This document shows, in pieces, positions 24,860-35,040 of a stretch of DNA of 64,000 nucleotides (position 1 is its first letter; the number at the start of each line of letters is the position of its first letter). The position numbers and the translations under genes are program-made. Origin of the DNA: Mesostigma viride. Taxonomy: Eukaryota; Streptophyta; Mesostigmatophyceae; Mesostigmatales; Mesostigmataceae. The notes under the pieces are model-generated. The model saw only the letters and a list, made by a program, of their open reading frames with translations. It was not told where the DNA came from and searched no databases. The DNA is taken from positions 3,605,740-3,669,739 of the forward strand of contig RPFO01000164.1 of the NCBI GenBank assembly GCA_009746045.1, written 5' to 3'.

Positions 24860-25932
24860 GGGTATGTGTGTGTGGAGGAACGTAGGAAAAGGGGGGGAGG
24901 CAGGGGGGCCATGCATGGGGCTGCCACAAAAAAGGTAGTGACGGGCATGGGGTTGCCTACGTGGCGGCACCAGAACCCACCACACATGGCTTAGACTAGT
25001 TTAAAGTAGATCACACGCAATAAAGAGGGAAAATGGGACAGAGCCTCAACATGGGGTAAATATGATGGAATTAGGTAATATCGGCCCCTAATCCACAAAA
25101 ACCAAGAGGGAGGGCGGATGTGCTCTGGTGCAACGCTTGAGTTACAGCAAGACAGCCTGCCAGCACAATCGTCCTGGCATAGTTTTCCCCACGATTTAAC
25201 TTCCAACGATCAGGGTTCCTGCTTGATGCTCCTCTGCCTACATTCCTGCGTGCAAGCGCCAGAATCAGGGTTCCCAGGGACATGAAGCCAGCATCCCATG
25301 CTCTCATGCAGGCAGCAGAGCACGCCAAGACAGAGTCGTAAAAAACCAGCTCCCTTCCGTGCATAAGGCATAGCGACTTCACGGCTTGGTGTTTATAGCA
25401 CGATTGCCCATTTGAAGCTTCTGCTTCTTCCTGCCTATATTGATTATTTCCTACCGTACAATACGGGGGACAAGCAGCCTTGGCTGTCCTTCCCGGCTGT
25501 TGAAGACCTCAAGGCGTCTTACCATATCGTGCCTCGGCAGCCTTTTCAGCGTCACGAATTCTTTGCTTTTCATCGATTTGTGCATTCAGGGCGTCGACGT
25601 CAACCTGAGGAGCATCATGCACACGGTGGAAGGCGCGGCATGTCAGGGATAACTAATGTAAGTAGACGGTGGAAGGGAGGAAGAGTCGCCAGACCGTCCA
25701 AATACAGGTGCCGCGTCATAAGGACACGCACCAACAAGCCCAATAATCGCTTCAAATGTTAATGCTCTGAAAGGACGTTCTGGGTTGACATGAAACGCAC
25801 CCCTATCGTCCGCGTTTTTTCATCCAAGACACGAGCTCTCCGCTCTTCCGGATCTACCCGTTTCGTGCGCGGAAAGTTGGGGGAGCCCAGCTCTTTCTGC
25901 TTGATATCCTGAGGCGATATAGACGACGCCAT
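21237..25932 (-). CDS. RIB43A: RIB43A-family axonemal ribbon protein, six exons
   Basis: Minus-strand exons 25932-25801, 25604-25523, 24733-24270, 23572-23252, 22494-22418 and 21318-21237 all have GT-AG borders. The phases match at each junction and give 1,158 nt (385 residues), the normal RIB43A length. Family signatures seen: RVLDEKTRTIG-VDVDALNAQ near the N-terminus, the SSMQVFAGEDL block in exon 3, ITENPGVGL...KGMSPEQIEAVRREQ in exon 4, and the C-terminal VYTNVPQESFFQQF in exon 6. The protein is mostly alpha-helical coiled coil. Known role: filamentous protein bound inside axonemal doublet microtubules (protofilament ribbons), so the host builds motile flagella. Introns are rich in simple repeats: (GACCCGCG)n in intron 4, poly-G in intron 3, (GA)n in intron 2. 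The start ATG at 25932 gives a short MASSISPQD leader. Confidence 0.93.
22918..23215. repeat. GACCCGCG octamer minisatellite in RIB43A intron
   Basis: About 37 copies of an 8-bp unit with GACCCGCG, GACCCCCG and GACCTGCG variants. Lies in intron 4 (22495-23251) and ends 36 bp before the exon 4 donor. It generates long spurious arginine- or proline-rich frames. Confidence 0.95.
23588..23632. repeat. Poly-G tract
   Basis: Nearly uninterrupted G run (25-30 bases) adjacent to the exon 4 acceptor of the minus-strand RIB43A gene. On the coding strand it is a poly-C tract, so it acts as the polypyrimidine tract. Confidence 0.9.
24094..24216. repeat. CCCA / poly-C / CCCT low-complexity tract
   Basis: Runs of CCCA, then long C runs broken by CTCC. 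Lies in RIB43A intron 3 downstream of its exon 3 donor. Confidence 0.9.
24755..24857. repeat. Poly-G then (GA)n microsatellite
   Basis: About 18 G followed by about 40 GA dinucleotides with one GTGA interruption. Placed just upstream of RIB43A exon 3 on the minus strand, where it reads as a (TC)n/poly-C polypyrimidine tract before the acceptor at 24734-24735. Confidence 0.95.
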
Positions 25933-26810
25933 TCGGCTAATTGATCAGATTGAACTACTCAATGAGGTAACCAAGTTCCGGTCCACCGACAGCGTCACCT
26001 CCGCATTACGTTGCTCGCAACGGCACAGCTAGAATTTGCATACCAAAGGACATATTGCTGCTCTAGGGACACGATGAAAGAGGCTAGACTGATTATATAT
26101 TCGCCCGGAATTGGCTTCTCGACATGCGATAAACGGGAGGCTGCAACCCCGATTCCCGTCTCCCGACGGGCGACGAGGTTCCAATTTGTGACACTTTCAT
26201 CCGCAGACGGGACCTCCCAAAATAGCTCGTTAGTTGAAACCACCTGGGATCAGGATTTTTGTACGGGTAATGTACGGAATTAAGACCGAAGACTGAAGAC
26301 ATCTACAGTACAGACAGTATTGGGGGAGCTTCTATTCGGTTGTTGGTGCCAGAGGACAGTATCAATTTTGCCTGCATGCCCACGTGGTGATCATGGTGCA
26401 GTGATCAAGAATTCAAGATGGTTGATGACTCGTGCCCGCCTGCCCAGACGTACCCCGGTGCGCCGAGATCCCGGCTGCTTCAGGCTGCGTGACATATTTA
26501 CTTACTACCTCAGCCCTTAGCCCACAGGTTTCCTCTCCGTATTTCGTCATTCGCGTAGGTAAAAAAGATTTGCCTTGTGACGAGTGCAGCACCTGCATTT
26601 AAATGGTCGTATAAATCAGCGCAATTGATATGCTTCTTTCCCCGCAGGCAAGGCATTTCTACCGTAGCGCCGTGCATTTTGTGAGGAAGCTCCGTGTTGT
26701 CGGCATTGTCTAGTTTGGAGGAACGCCATGGTTTTGACGAGATGGGGCAGCCGTGCCTGGGATGACGATGTGCAGGCGAAACATATCAGGCATATGTAGA
26801 TATGCCATGA
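25933..26810. promoter_or_regulatory. Divergent intergenic region between RIB43A and the GT29 gene
   Basis: 878 bp separate two start codons that face away from each other, so both promoters must lie here or in unseen 5' UTR introns. I see no clear TATA box and no gene. Confidence 0.4.
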
Positions 26811-29800
26811 ATGCCTAGAGTTATAATGGCAATCGAAGGACGCCGGCGCCTTCAAATTGTTGCATGGTGCATATGTGCCTTAGTTTTGCAAGGCTCCCTA
26901 GCGGGCGCCTCGGAATGCGACGGCCTCATGGAAGAGGCGCTGAAGCGTTTCCGAGCCATCGACCCTGCGGTTAGCGAGACATCCACTTACTTCAGAAACA
27001 CGTTGCTCTGCGCGAATCTGAACACGATCTACGCAGTGAAGCACCAGGTCTTCGACATCTGGGCGGGGGAGAGCGGGAACCCCGACGTGGACGCGGCGCG
27101 GGCGGCGGCCATCCACGCGATCACCGAGCTAATCCCCAACGTCGACCCCAACCGAGTCAAATGCGGGTGCACCGCGAAAGATGTCGTCGGGAAGGGCGAC
27201 GGCGCGGCCGCCCCAGCCCATGGCCCCCCCGAACGGCCCCCCGCCGAAATCGCCAGAATCGCCACGGAGCTGCACGCCGCGTCGTCCTCGGTCAAGAAAC
27301 TCCTCCCCGTCGGCTCCCACCAGTGGGACCTCAAGCTGGTGGCCAGCAACCCCGTCCTCATCCACCAGCCCGATGACCCCGACGCGCGGCCCTCCATTCT
27401 CCCCTGCGGCTTTTTCGGGGCCACCCCCGCCCCCGGCCCCGACGGTTCCTGGGAGGCGATACGCTTTGACGGCCGCCACCTGGACGGCGTCGAGATCGCG
27501 TCCATTGCCGGCCTCGCGGTCGGCGCCACCTGGGCGCTCGACGTGTGGGTCCAGTACGACCCAGACGCGCTCAAGCGCGCCGAGGTGACCCTGCTGGACG
27601 GCTACGCCGACTGGATGAAAGGGGGGGACTTTGAGATACGTGCAATCAACCTGGAGCTTGCGATCTACTCGGGCGACCTGGACCACGGGACGGGCCTCCA
27701 CCTGCCCCACTCATCCAGCTGGCACCGCCTCACCATGGCCTGCGCGTCCGGGAACATGGTCTGGTACGTCAACGGGACCAAGCTGGGCGCCGTCCGGGCC
27801 CACGTGCTCCTCAGGGACCCTGGCGAGGAGCGGCAGCGGGCCAGCGCGGTGCACTCGCTGGGCGGCTCGGTCACGGCGCTGGACCGCGGGTCGGGCACAT
27901 CGTGGCTCGGCCGCATGTGGGCGCCCACGTTCTTCACCGACGCGGATCAGGACCCCGAGACCGCGATCGCGCGCAAGCAAAAGGCGGACGTGATCCGCCG
28001 GACGTCGCTCCTGGAGACGCTGGAGGCCAACGCGTGGGCCAAGGGGCTGGCCACCCGGAGGGTGGTCCTGGTGGGCAACTCGGCGCGGCTGCTGTTGGAC
28101 AAGGACAACACCCGCAAGGGGAACGCGATCGATGGGTTTGACGAGGTGGTCCGGTTCAACGCGAACCCGATCGATGGGTTCGAGGTCAACCTGGGTGCGC
28201 GCCGCAACCTGGAGGTGATCAACAGCCTCATGGACCTCTGCGGGTGCCACGCGGGCGAGTGCTGCACGCTGCGCAAGAAGAACGAGTTCTGGGCGATGAT
28301 GCGCCCGCGCAGGCAGGCGGGGCCGGCCAACCTCATCGTGCTCTCGCACGACGTGGCGCGGCAGGATTGGTTCCAGAGCGGCCTGCTCAAGTACAACGTG
28401 CCGGTGCGTCCCATGAACCTCGAGCAGTATGTGTGTATAAATAAACAACATGACAAGTACAACTTGCTGGTGCGTCCCATGACCCTTCTGCAGTATCTGT
28501 AATTAAGTAAATAATAGGACAAGTGCAACGTGCTGGTGCGTCATGGCACCCTCGCTTGCTCTCTTTTTCACATGGGAAGTCACGATATGCACAGTGTGTG
28601 CCTCTTGTGTAGCAGCTGCCTTGATATGGCTTTGAGTAGCTCTTTACCAGCTTTCTCGGTAAGGCATGGATGGAACTCGCCGAATGCTTTGTTGTAGTGG
28701 CTCGTGTAGCAAGCCTTTAGTAGCTCATCCAGGAGCTCATCTCGTGGAATTGCGGGTGTTGGAATTGGCAGAGGTGGCAGGCCACCCCGTTGTCTTTGGG
28801 CTTGCCTGGAGGTAGGCAGACTCATGGAAGTAAGAGGGCTTGAACCACTGGCATGGCACTGTCATGCCTGTTCTGATGTACGCCGAGCCTTGTATGTGAT
28901 GGACGATGAATGGTAGGTCCATGCTGCCAGACATAACCGGAACTGTTCATTTTGGTGCAGCATGCTTCGGCGTCTCATTGGCCCTTGTGTATAGAACTAC
29001 CCCCCCAACTCCCCCCTTGTCTTCCCCGCCCATCATCCCATTCCATCATCAAACATTTCGTCCCTCTCCACATTTGTTGTTTCCTCAGTCATTCCCTTCC
29101 TCGCACCGTCCCGCCTCCTGCAAATCACCCCAACGCTCGCCCCGCCATTTCCTCACCCATTTGTTTTCCCGTTCTCTATCTGTCTCGCATGATCTCTCTC
29201 CCATTCTCTCCCATTCTCTCCCATTTCCCCCCCAATCTTCTCCCCTCCCCACCATCCACCTCTCACATTTCCAATGCTGACTCCTATCTCCGATCCCAAG
29301 TTTTCCCTCTCCTCCTCACAATACCAACTCTTCCCAAGCATGCTCATCCTCACACCTTTCCCCTCGGCATGCCAAACGTGTTACTGCCCACACCTCCCCA
29401 TGCCACCCCACTGAGCAATCTCTTCATTCCTCTCCCCCCGCCCCCCCGCGTTCCCTTCACCCCCTGCGAAGTACCCACTGCCTGCCTCACCCATCTGCTC
29501 TCGCCACACTCACACTCGACAAGCACCTGTACGCAATGCCCCACACCCATACGATGCCCCAACCCCCAGTCACGCGTGGCCCCCATCCCCGAGTTCTGTG
29601 GGCCTGCATTCAACAAGTGGGCGGAAGAACACTCGGTGGCCACGCGGTTCCCCCACTGGATGAAGTGCCGCGCCGGCATGCGCATGCTGCTCCTACTGCT
29701 GGCATACGGGGGCACGCCCGCTGTGGCCGGGTTTGACACCGCCGAGCGCACACGGGGCCACATGGCAGAGTTGACGGTCGAAGAGAAGGACGAGGCTCGC

Positions 29801-29869
29801 AATGCGTACTACTTGGAGCAGCAGATGCTGACAGAGCTGATCCGATTAGGCATTGTCAAGGCGGTGTGA
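26811..29869 (+). CDS. GT29 sialyltransferase-like protein with LamG-like domain (two or more exons)
   Basis: Exon 1 (26811-28426) encodes 538 residues. It starts with a signal peptide or signal anchor (IVAWCICALVLQGSLAGA), then an unknown Cys-bearing segment. A concanavalin/LamG-like region follows (about residues 205-385, with WALDVWVQYDP and MVWYVNGTKLG). From about residue 418 there is a sialylmotif-L-like block: VVLVGNSARLLL, IDGFDEVVRFNANP and a following GFEVNLGAR. A downstream frame ending at 29869 carries a sialylmotif-S-like CRAGMRMLLLLLAYG...VAGFD and a late His/Glu pair, so it is read as the last exon. Donor GTATGT follows 28426; the last acceptor is not settled (29523 fits the phase, but a small middle exon is possible). 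Known of GT29: Golgi transfer of sialic acid (or, in algae/plants, Kdo-like sugars) to glycans. Donor and acceptor are unknown here. Confidence 0.75.
28387..28545 (+). repeat. 66-bp imperfect tandem repeat across the GT29 exon end
   Basis: Two full copies and one partial copy begin CAAGTACAAC(G/T)TGC(C/T)GGTGCGTCCCATGA. The first copy covers the end of the GT29 exon and its donor; later copies carry in-frame stops. The duplicate donor-like site lies near 28490. Confidence 0.8.
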
Positions 29870-30384
29870 GCGCGGTAGTCTATTTGCGCCCACAATCGAG
29901 CAGTTTGTTTTGTTGGACAACTACAACTTTGTTGTGAGACAACTATTCCTGGACGCATGGCGGTCCAACGGGGATGTTTTGTTTAACCCGTGTTTTTTTA
30001 CAACGCGATACAGGGTTAGAATGTGATGTATCGCGTTGTAATCTGACACGTGGCAGACACAGTAGATATGAGATTTTCGGTCTGAAACTCGTTGGACGGA
30101 CTCCTTACATCCCGTAGAACTCAAGAAAAAATCATGGTACTTTTTCCATTTTTTTTGTGACAGCTGCAAACAAATATGTGCCACTGAAATCAGGCTCAAA
30201 TATACTATTTTCTCCAACCATAACGCATGCCAAATTCTAAGTTCAGAATTCAGAGTTAAATTGAATCCCGACTAGTTCCTTACCCCGACTAGGTTGTCAC
30301 CAGTTCTCAAATTCTCAAAATTGGCCCTTCAATTCATTCCTACTTTTAGATTTTCACCGATGGGCGAAAAAGGATCACTTATAT
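29870..30384. other. Intergenic with a 15-bp-stem hairpin
   Basis: No gene. A perfect inverted repeat lies at 29998-30012 and 30027-30041 (TTACAACGCGATACA and its complement, 14-nt loop). It sits about 130 bp after the GT29 stop. Confidence 0.6.
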
Positions 30385-31402
30385 CAAGGAACGCATTGCA
30401 GCCACAACGTCATGTAGTCAAGAACTTCGACCAGCCGGCAGGTGAGGACTCGACGACTCTTCTTACGGCATTTAAGCGTGACATTCTTGCCCCCGTGGCC
30501 ATGTACATGTACGCCTCCTAGAGGCACTATCCCAGCTAATTAATTAATTAATTAATTATGAACATCACTCCGTTGGGAGTCAATGCATGTAGCACATATC
30601 CCTGAGAAGGGGCATATGGCTTTTAATACATTCTAGGCTACTTCCTGCAAGGGTGGTAATGTAAGCGACCCTGGCTCTAGGTGCACCAAGGCACCTGCAC
30701 CCTCATAATCTTCACACTATGCCCAGCTAAGGGGGAGTATGTTATGTGGGGGAAGATCCCAGCTAAGCCCCGCGCTTTATTTAATCATGTACATGTGTGC
30801 CTATGACGTGCCACACTCCAGACGATGCCTAGCCTTATTTAGTAATGTTGTGCCCATGCAGCCCGGAGTAACTCTCTGCTGAGATGCCATGCCCTAGCTT
30901 TTTGTATCAAGGAGACAACCAGCGCAGGCCAGAAATCGGGAGAATCCGGACCATGGTAGCTCGAGCCTGCCGTTATCTTGTCCGCGTGTTCGAGTCGTTC
31001 AGGATGATGAATATGAATGGTGATGGAAATGTGTATCCGTGTGCATTGAAATTATGGCTGGCTTACGTGTAGAGCGACTAGATGACCTAGACGGCGGGGC
31101 CGGAAACAGCATGCTTGATCAGGGCGTGTGTTTCGAGCCTAGCTGGCCGGGAGTGTCTAGTGGTGAGCATTTTGTATAGCCATGCTGATCTTCCCCCCCA
31201 TGACAGGCTCCCCCTTCGCTGGGCATAGCTTGAAGATCATGGGGATGCAAGTGCCCTGGTGCACCTAGAGCAAGGGTCCTTTACATTCCCACCCTTGCAG
31301 GAAGTAGCTTAGAATGTATGATAGGCCATATGCCCCTTCTCTGGGCTATGTGCTACATATACTCCCAACGGAGTTATGTTCCTAATTAATTAATTAATTA
31401 AT
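30385..31402. mobile_element. Cluster of truncated family 2 retroelement copies
   Basis: 30385-30560 (+) is an internally deleted ORF1 piece (VKNFDQPAGEDS-like) joined to 3' UTR and an AATT tail. 30541-30760 reads as the antisense 3' UTR (CTCCGTTGGGAG...). 30745-31402 (+) has 3' UTR segments, the ATATCAAGGAGACAACCAGC repeat at 30904, and a further complete 3' UTR with tail (31380-31402). The nested order shows repeated insertion into earlier AT tails. Confidence 0.7.
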
Positions 31403-32174
31403 TCTTGCCCCCATGCACATTACTGGTGAGCTGCGCATGTCGGCTGTTCGCCTCCCCCGCGCGCGGGGTAAGGCTGGCCCGGCACCCGTGCTCCTCACCT
31501 TTAAGTACATGGCGGACAAGGTGTTGTTTCTTAAAAACCGCAAGAAGCTCTCGAGGACTCACTTCACGCTGGACGACGACCTGACCCTGGCCCAGCAACA
31601 ACGGAGACGCGAGCTATGGCCGACCTACCTCCAGATACGGCAAAGCGCAGGGGGGAAACCGGTATACTGGAGGGGGGACGTCATCCAAGTCGACCACAAG
31701 CCTTGGCAGGCACCCCCAGTCTAGGGAATATAGCAGTAGTGTAGATTTAAGGCTTAGCATACCACGCGGCCCCAGCGCATGTGCGCCCATAATGGCCATG
31801 GATGATGCATTTAAGAATTTAGCCACGCCATGCCTATAACGGGACCCCCATGGATGTTGCACTAAGAATTTAGCCATGCTATGCCTATGCAGAGAGATGC
31901 TCTCTGTCGAGAAGCCATGCCCTAGCTCTTGTATAGCCATGATGATCTTCCCCCACATGACATGCTCCCCCTAAGCTGGGCATAGCGTGATAGATCATGA
32001 GGGTGCAGGTGCCCTGGTGCACCTAGAGCAAGGGTAGCTTACATTCCCACCCTTGCAGGAAGTAGCCTAGAATGTATTATAGGCCATATGCCCCTTCTCA
32101 GGGATATGTGCTACAGATACTCCCAACGGAGTAATGTTTCTAATTAATTAATTAATTAATTAATTAATTAATTA
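31401..32174 (+). pseudogene. 5'-truncated ORF1-only copy with intact 3' end
   Basis: 31413-31724 encodes 103 residues matching the ORF1 C-terminus (LRMSAVRLPRARGKAGPAP, LDDDLTLAQQQRRRELWPTY, YWRGDVIQV). The 3' UTR and the longest AATT tail (32143-32174) follow. The frame is clean over this part, so this is a relatively young copy. It confirms that ORF1 joins directly to the family 2 3' UTR. Confidence 0.75.
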
Positions 32175-32460
32175 GATTCAGTCATCACCACACAATCACG
32201 GCTGTGAAAATGTTTTATGTTACATCCATGATGCTTGCATACGTCACCACCTCTACACTGCTATATGGCACGTGACAATCTTTGTAGGAAGTGTGGTATA
32301 TTTTGAGACGCCTGTACATTGGCACATTTTCATAGGCGGAATGACCAGCCATACACAGATAGGATTTCTTGATCGATATCGAAATCGCTCACAGGGTCGA
32401 AATACAGTTAAGCAACTTCGTATCAGCTCTGGACAAGCATGCAACGCTTGACAACCGTGC

Positions 32461-33018
32461 TCAGCTTGCATCATGCTCAACTCCGGAGTACTGAGACCCG
32501 TGAAACTTTTTAAAGCTCTCGCCCTCGTGATCGGCGTCCTTGGTAATGTCCTCGATCTTTCGCTTATTGTTGTTTGCGGGCAGGACGGACAGCTTCACCT
32601 CCATCCACGCGTTGAAAAGAGTAAAAGCATTGATCCCTGGCTGGTGCTTTGAGGTTTTGAAAGTTTTCATGAAATCGTCGACCTTGTCAACACAGTCAGC
32701 GCATTCATCGAGGCGCTTCCACTCGCACCGGTCTTCGAGCTTCCTTGGCCTGCTGGCGCCTTTCTCGTACACCCATTCAACGAGGACCTTCGGAGTCTTC
32801 CTGTCAACAGCGTCGTAGGCCGCATCATGGACCTTAAGCACCTCGCAGGTCGGTGCGTAATCACCCTCGGCTCCAGATGGGGCGTTGACACTTTCTAATT
32901 GCTCAGACAGACGAGAAAGTTTGTTGTCCATGGAAGTCAGCTTATCACGAATATCGTCGATCGTTTTACCGACCATAGCAAGCGCTTTCTCGCATTCCCC
33001 TGCATTCCTGCTCGCCAT
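32461..33018 (-). CDS. Hypothetical coiled-coil protein next to the provirus
   Basis: 185 residues from the ATG at 33018 (a longer non-ATG start is possible). The first 65 residues are helical with a heptad-like pattern (IDDIRDKLTSMDNKLSRLSEQL). The rest is Lys/Asp/Glu-rich, with a CEWKRLDECADC motif and a KRKIED basic patch near the C-terminus. I do not recognise a family. It lies about 0.7 kb outside the left inverted-repeat array of the virus and is read in the same direction as the viral structural genes. It could be a host gene or a relic of an earlier insertion. Confidence 0.45.
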   Translation of the reverse strand: MASRNAGECEKALAMVGKTIDDIRDKLTSMDNKLSRLSEQLESVNAPSGAEGDYAPTCEVLKVHDAAYDAVDRKTPKVLVEWVYEKGASRPRKLEDRCEWKRLDECADCVDKVDDFMKTFKTSKHQPGINAFTLFNAWMEVKLSVLPANNNKRKIEDITKDADHEGESFKKFHGSQYSGVEHDAS

Positions 33019-33039
33019 GGCTAGCTGCAAGGCGTTCAC

Positions 33040-33690
33040 GAGGTTGCCGGCCTGTTTTTAATGCACTCAACAATTCATAGGGAATTTATCCCAAGTTCCG
33101 TTGCGTACGCTGGCATCGACCAAAAGTGGCATGGAAAACTGGGGTCCGGTGGTTGATGCCAGTCTACCGCATCACATTGTCACACTTTTCGTATGCTTTT
33201 CCGTCATATGCCGTAAGTCTTCGAGGGTAGCGAGAATCCGTACACATATGAACGCATGAGCAGGCGTTTACGGATTTTCACAACCTCTTTTATAGTCCAT
33301 GTATCAGGTAATGGGGCGCGTGCTATATGGTACGGAAAACGGAATCCGGGCGTGCGGGTGTGGTACATCCTTAGTATTCTGAAAACACCCTAAAAAGTTG
33401 TGGTCGGTGGCTCGTATCCTTGTGTGTTTCGATGATCAGTCATCAGAGTCTCTAACTCTCTATGTGCTATATTAATAATTTCCTTTCCATGAAAAACTAG
33501 TTAATAGACCTAAATACAAATACTAAGGAACCACCATACCCGTATCGCCGGATATCGAAAATCCGTACGACAAACATCACGTATCATTGGATGCAACTTC
33601 TAGTGAAAAAAACGGTGTATTCACCCGTACCCGTACAAAAAAGGTTGTCGCCACCCTGCCAAACCTCGGCACTGTCCTCGAGTGGACACC
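33040..33690. other. Left flank of the provirus, no gene seen
   Basis: AT-richer than the host genes. No open frame of note and no clear repeat apart from the last 20 bp, where similarity to the viral terminal unit begins. Confidence 0.5.
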
Positions 33691-33693
33691 GAT

Positions 33694-34345
33694 GGCGACA
33701 AATTGCACGTTCTTACTCTTAAGAAGATTACGCCCAATTGGTCGACACCTTCTCGACACCTGACAGGCGATTGCTGCCATGGGTCGAGACGATGTCGACA
33801 AATTGCACGTTGTTACTCTTAAGAATACTACGCCCAATTTGTCGACATGCTCGATGACTGACGCGTGGTTGCTGCCAGGGGTTGAGTGGGTGTCGACAAA
33901 TTGCACGTTATTACTCTTAAGAATACTACGCCCAATTTGTCGACATGCTCGATGACTGACAAAACGATTGCTGCCAGGGGTTGAGTGGGTGTCGACAAAT
34001 TGCACGTTGTTACTCTTAAGAATACTACGCCCAATTTGTCGACATGCTCGATGACTGACGCGTGGTTGCTGCCAGGGGTTGAGTGGGTGTCGACAAATTG
34101 CACGTTATTACTCTTAAGAATACTACGCCCAATTTGTCGACACACTCGATGACTGACGCGTGGTTGCTGTCAGGGGTTGAGTGGATGTCGACAAATTGCA
34201 CGTTATTACTCTTAAGAATACTACGCCCAATTTGTCGACACACTCGATGACTGACGCGTGGTTGCTGTCAGGGGTTGAGTGGATGTCGACAAATTGCACG
34301 TTATTATTCTTAAAGAATACTACGCCCAATTTGTCGACACCCCGA
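33694..34345. repeat. Left terminal inverted-repeat array of the PLV (seven 98-100 bp units)
   Basis: Units start at 33694, 33794, 33892, 33991, 34089, 34187 and 34285. Each contains TGTCGACAAATTG and, about 35 bp later, its inverse CAATTTGTCGACA, flanking an ACTCTTAAGAATA core, then a spacer (gatgactgacgcgtggttgctg). The outermost unit is the most diverged. Reverse complement of the right array. Confidence 0.95.
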
Positions 34346-34403
34346 ACCCTGCCAATATTTGACAATGGCGGTTGATCTGATTTTTCAGGGCCTGTGGAGT
34401 TAT

Positions 34404-34784
34404 TTATTTGTCAAACCCTGTCTGTCGAAGTCTCTCCTTTACTCCAGCCCACGTTTCGTCAGATATATGCCGACGACCTACGACAGTGGCTACCATGATC
34501 GACAATACAACAAGGTCCTCGCAGGCCTTGTGAAGATTTTTTGGAGTCGCCCTAGTGCCCAGAACAGCCCTCGCAGCATTCAAAAAGGTTTCTGGGTCAT
34601 CGAGGGCATCTAGCTCTACTCTATAGTTGTCGTCGAATGGATCTATCCCCCCTACCATAATGCACGCGAGCCTAGCGATCTCTGAGGCATCGTGTGCTCG
34701 TCCAGACCCGGCCTCTATGAAAGCACACCCCCCACGTGGGGCCGCCTCGATGCAGTTGAGAAGGTCGTTCATGGTCATGAACAT
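34404..34784 (-). CDS. PLV hypothetical protein, 126 aa
   Basis: Last gene of the leftward block, 59 bp inside the left array. Acidic, helical; segments such as DLLNCIEAAPRGGCAFIEAGSG and DPETFLNAARAVLG. No family recognised. Its start overlaps the end of the next upstream gene by about 10 bp, which supports it being a real viral gene in a packed cluster. Confidence 0.6.
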   Translation of the reverse strand: MFMTMNDLLNCIEAAPRGGCAFIEAGSGRAHDASEIARLACIMVGGIDPFDDNYRVELDALDDPETFLNAARAVLGTRATPKNLHKACEDLVVLSIMVATVVGRRHISDETWAGVKERLRQTGFDK

Positions 34785-35005
34785 GTTGGAAGTCGTATAG
34801 ATTCATGCAAAGAAATTTTTTCTTGATTGGTTGGTTTATTATCAGGGGATGGTGTAGGAGTGGGAGTGCCCTCGGAGTCTGGCGCAGTTTTCACAACCCC
34901 CCTAGGGACATACACGCTGTTGTATGCGAGCCTGTACGTCGGGCTTCTTCTAATCATCCTTATGGACTCCTCGAGAAATTCTGTATACCCGTGACAATTG
35001 CCCAT
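34775..35005 (-). CDS. PLV hypothetical small protein, about 76 aa
   Basis: Start chosen at 35005 (MGNCHGYTEF), 36 bp after the stop of the previous gene; an open frame extends to 35101 but would overlap that gene. Basic N-terminal half (MIRRSPTYRLAYNS), then a Pro/Thr-rich linker (TPTPTPSPDNKP). Function unknown. Confidence 0.5.
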   Translation of the reverse strand: MGNCHGYTEFLEESIRMIRRSPTYRLAYNSVYVPRGVVKTAPDSEGTPTPTPSPDNKPTNQEKISLHESIRLPTCS

Positions 35006-35040
35006 ATGGAAGTGTCTTAACCTATGACGAGTTTTTAAAC

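Noticed and set aside
33694-34345. 98-bp units as a CRISPR-like array
   Set aside because: The whole unit including spacers is repeated, and the same array occurs inverted at the other end of the virus; these are terminal repeats in a eukaryotic genome.
34181-34375. Small plus-strand frames across the terminal units
   Set aside because: Repeat-derived frames with no independent coding evidence.
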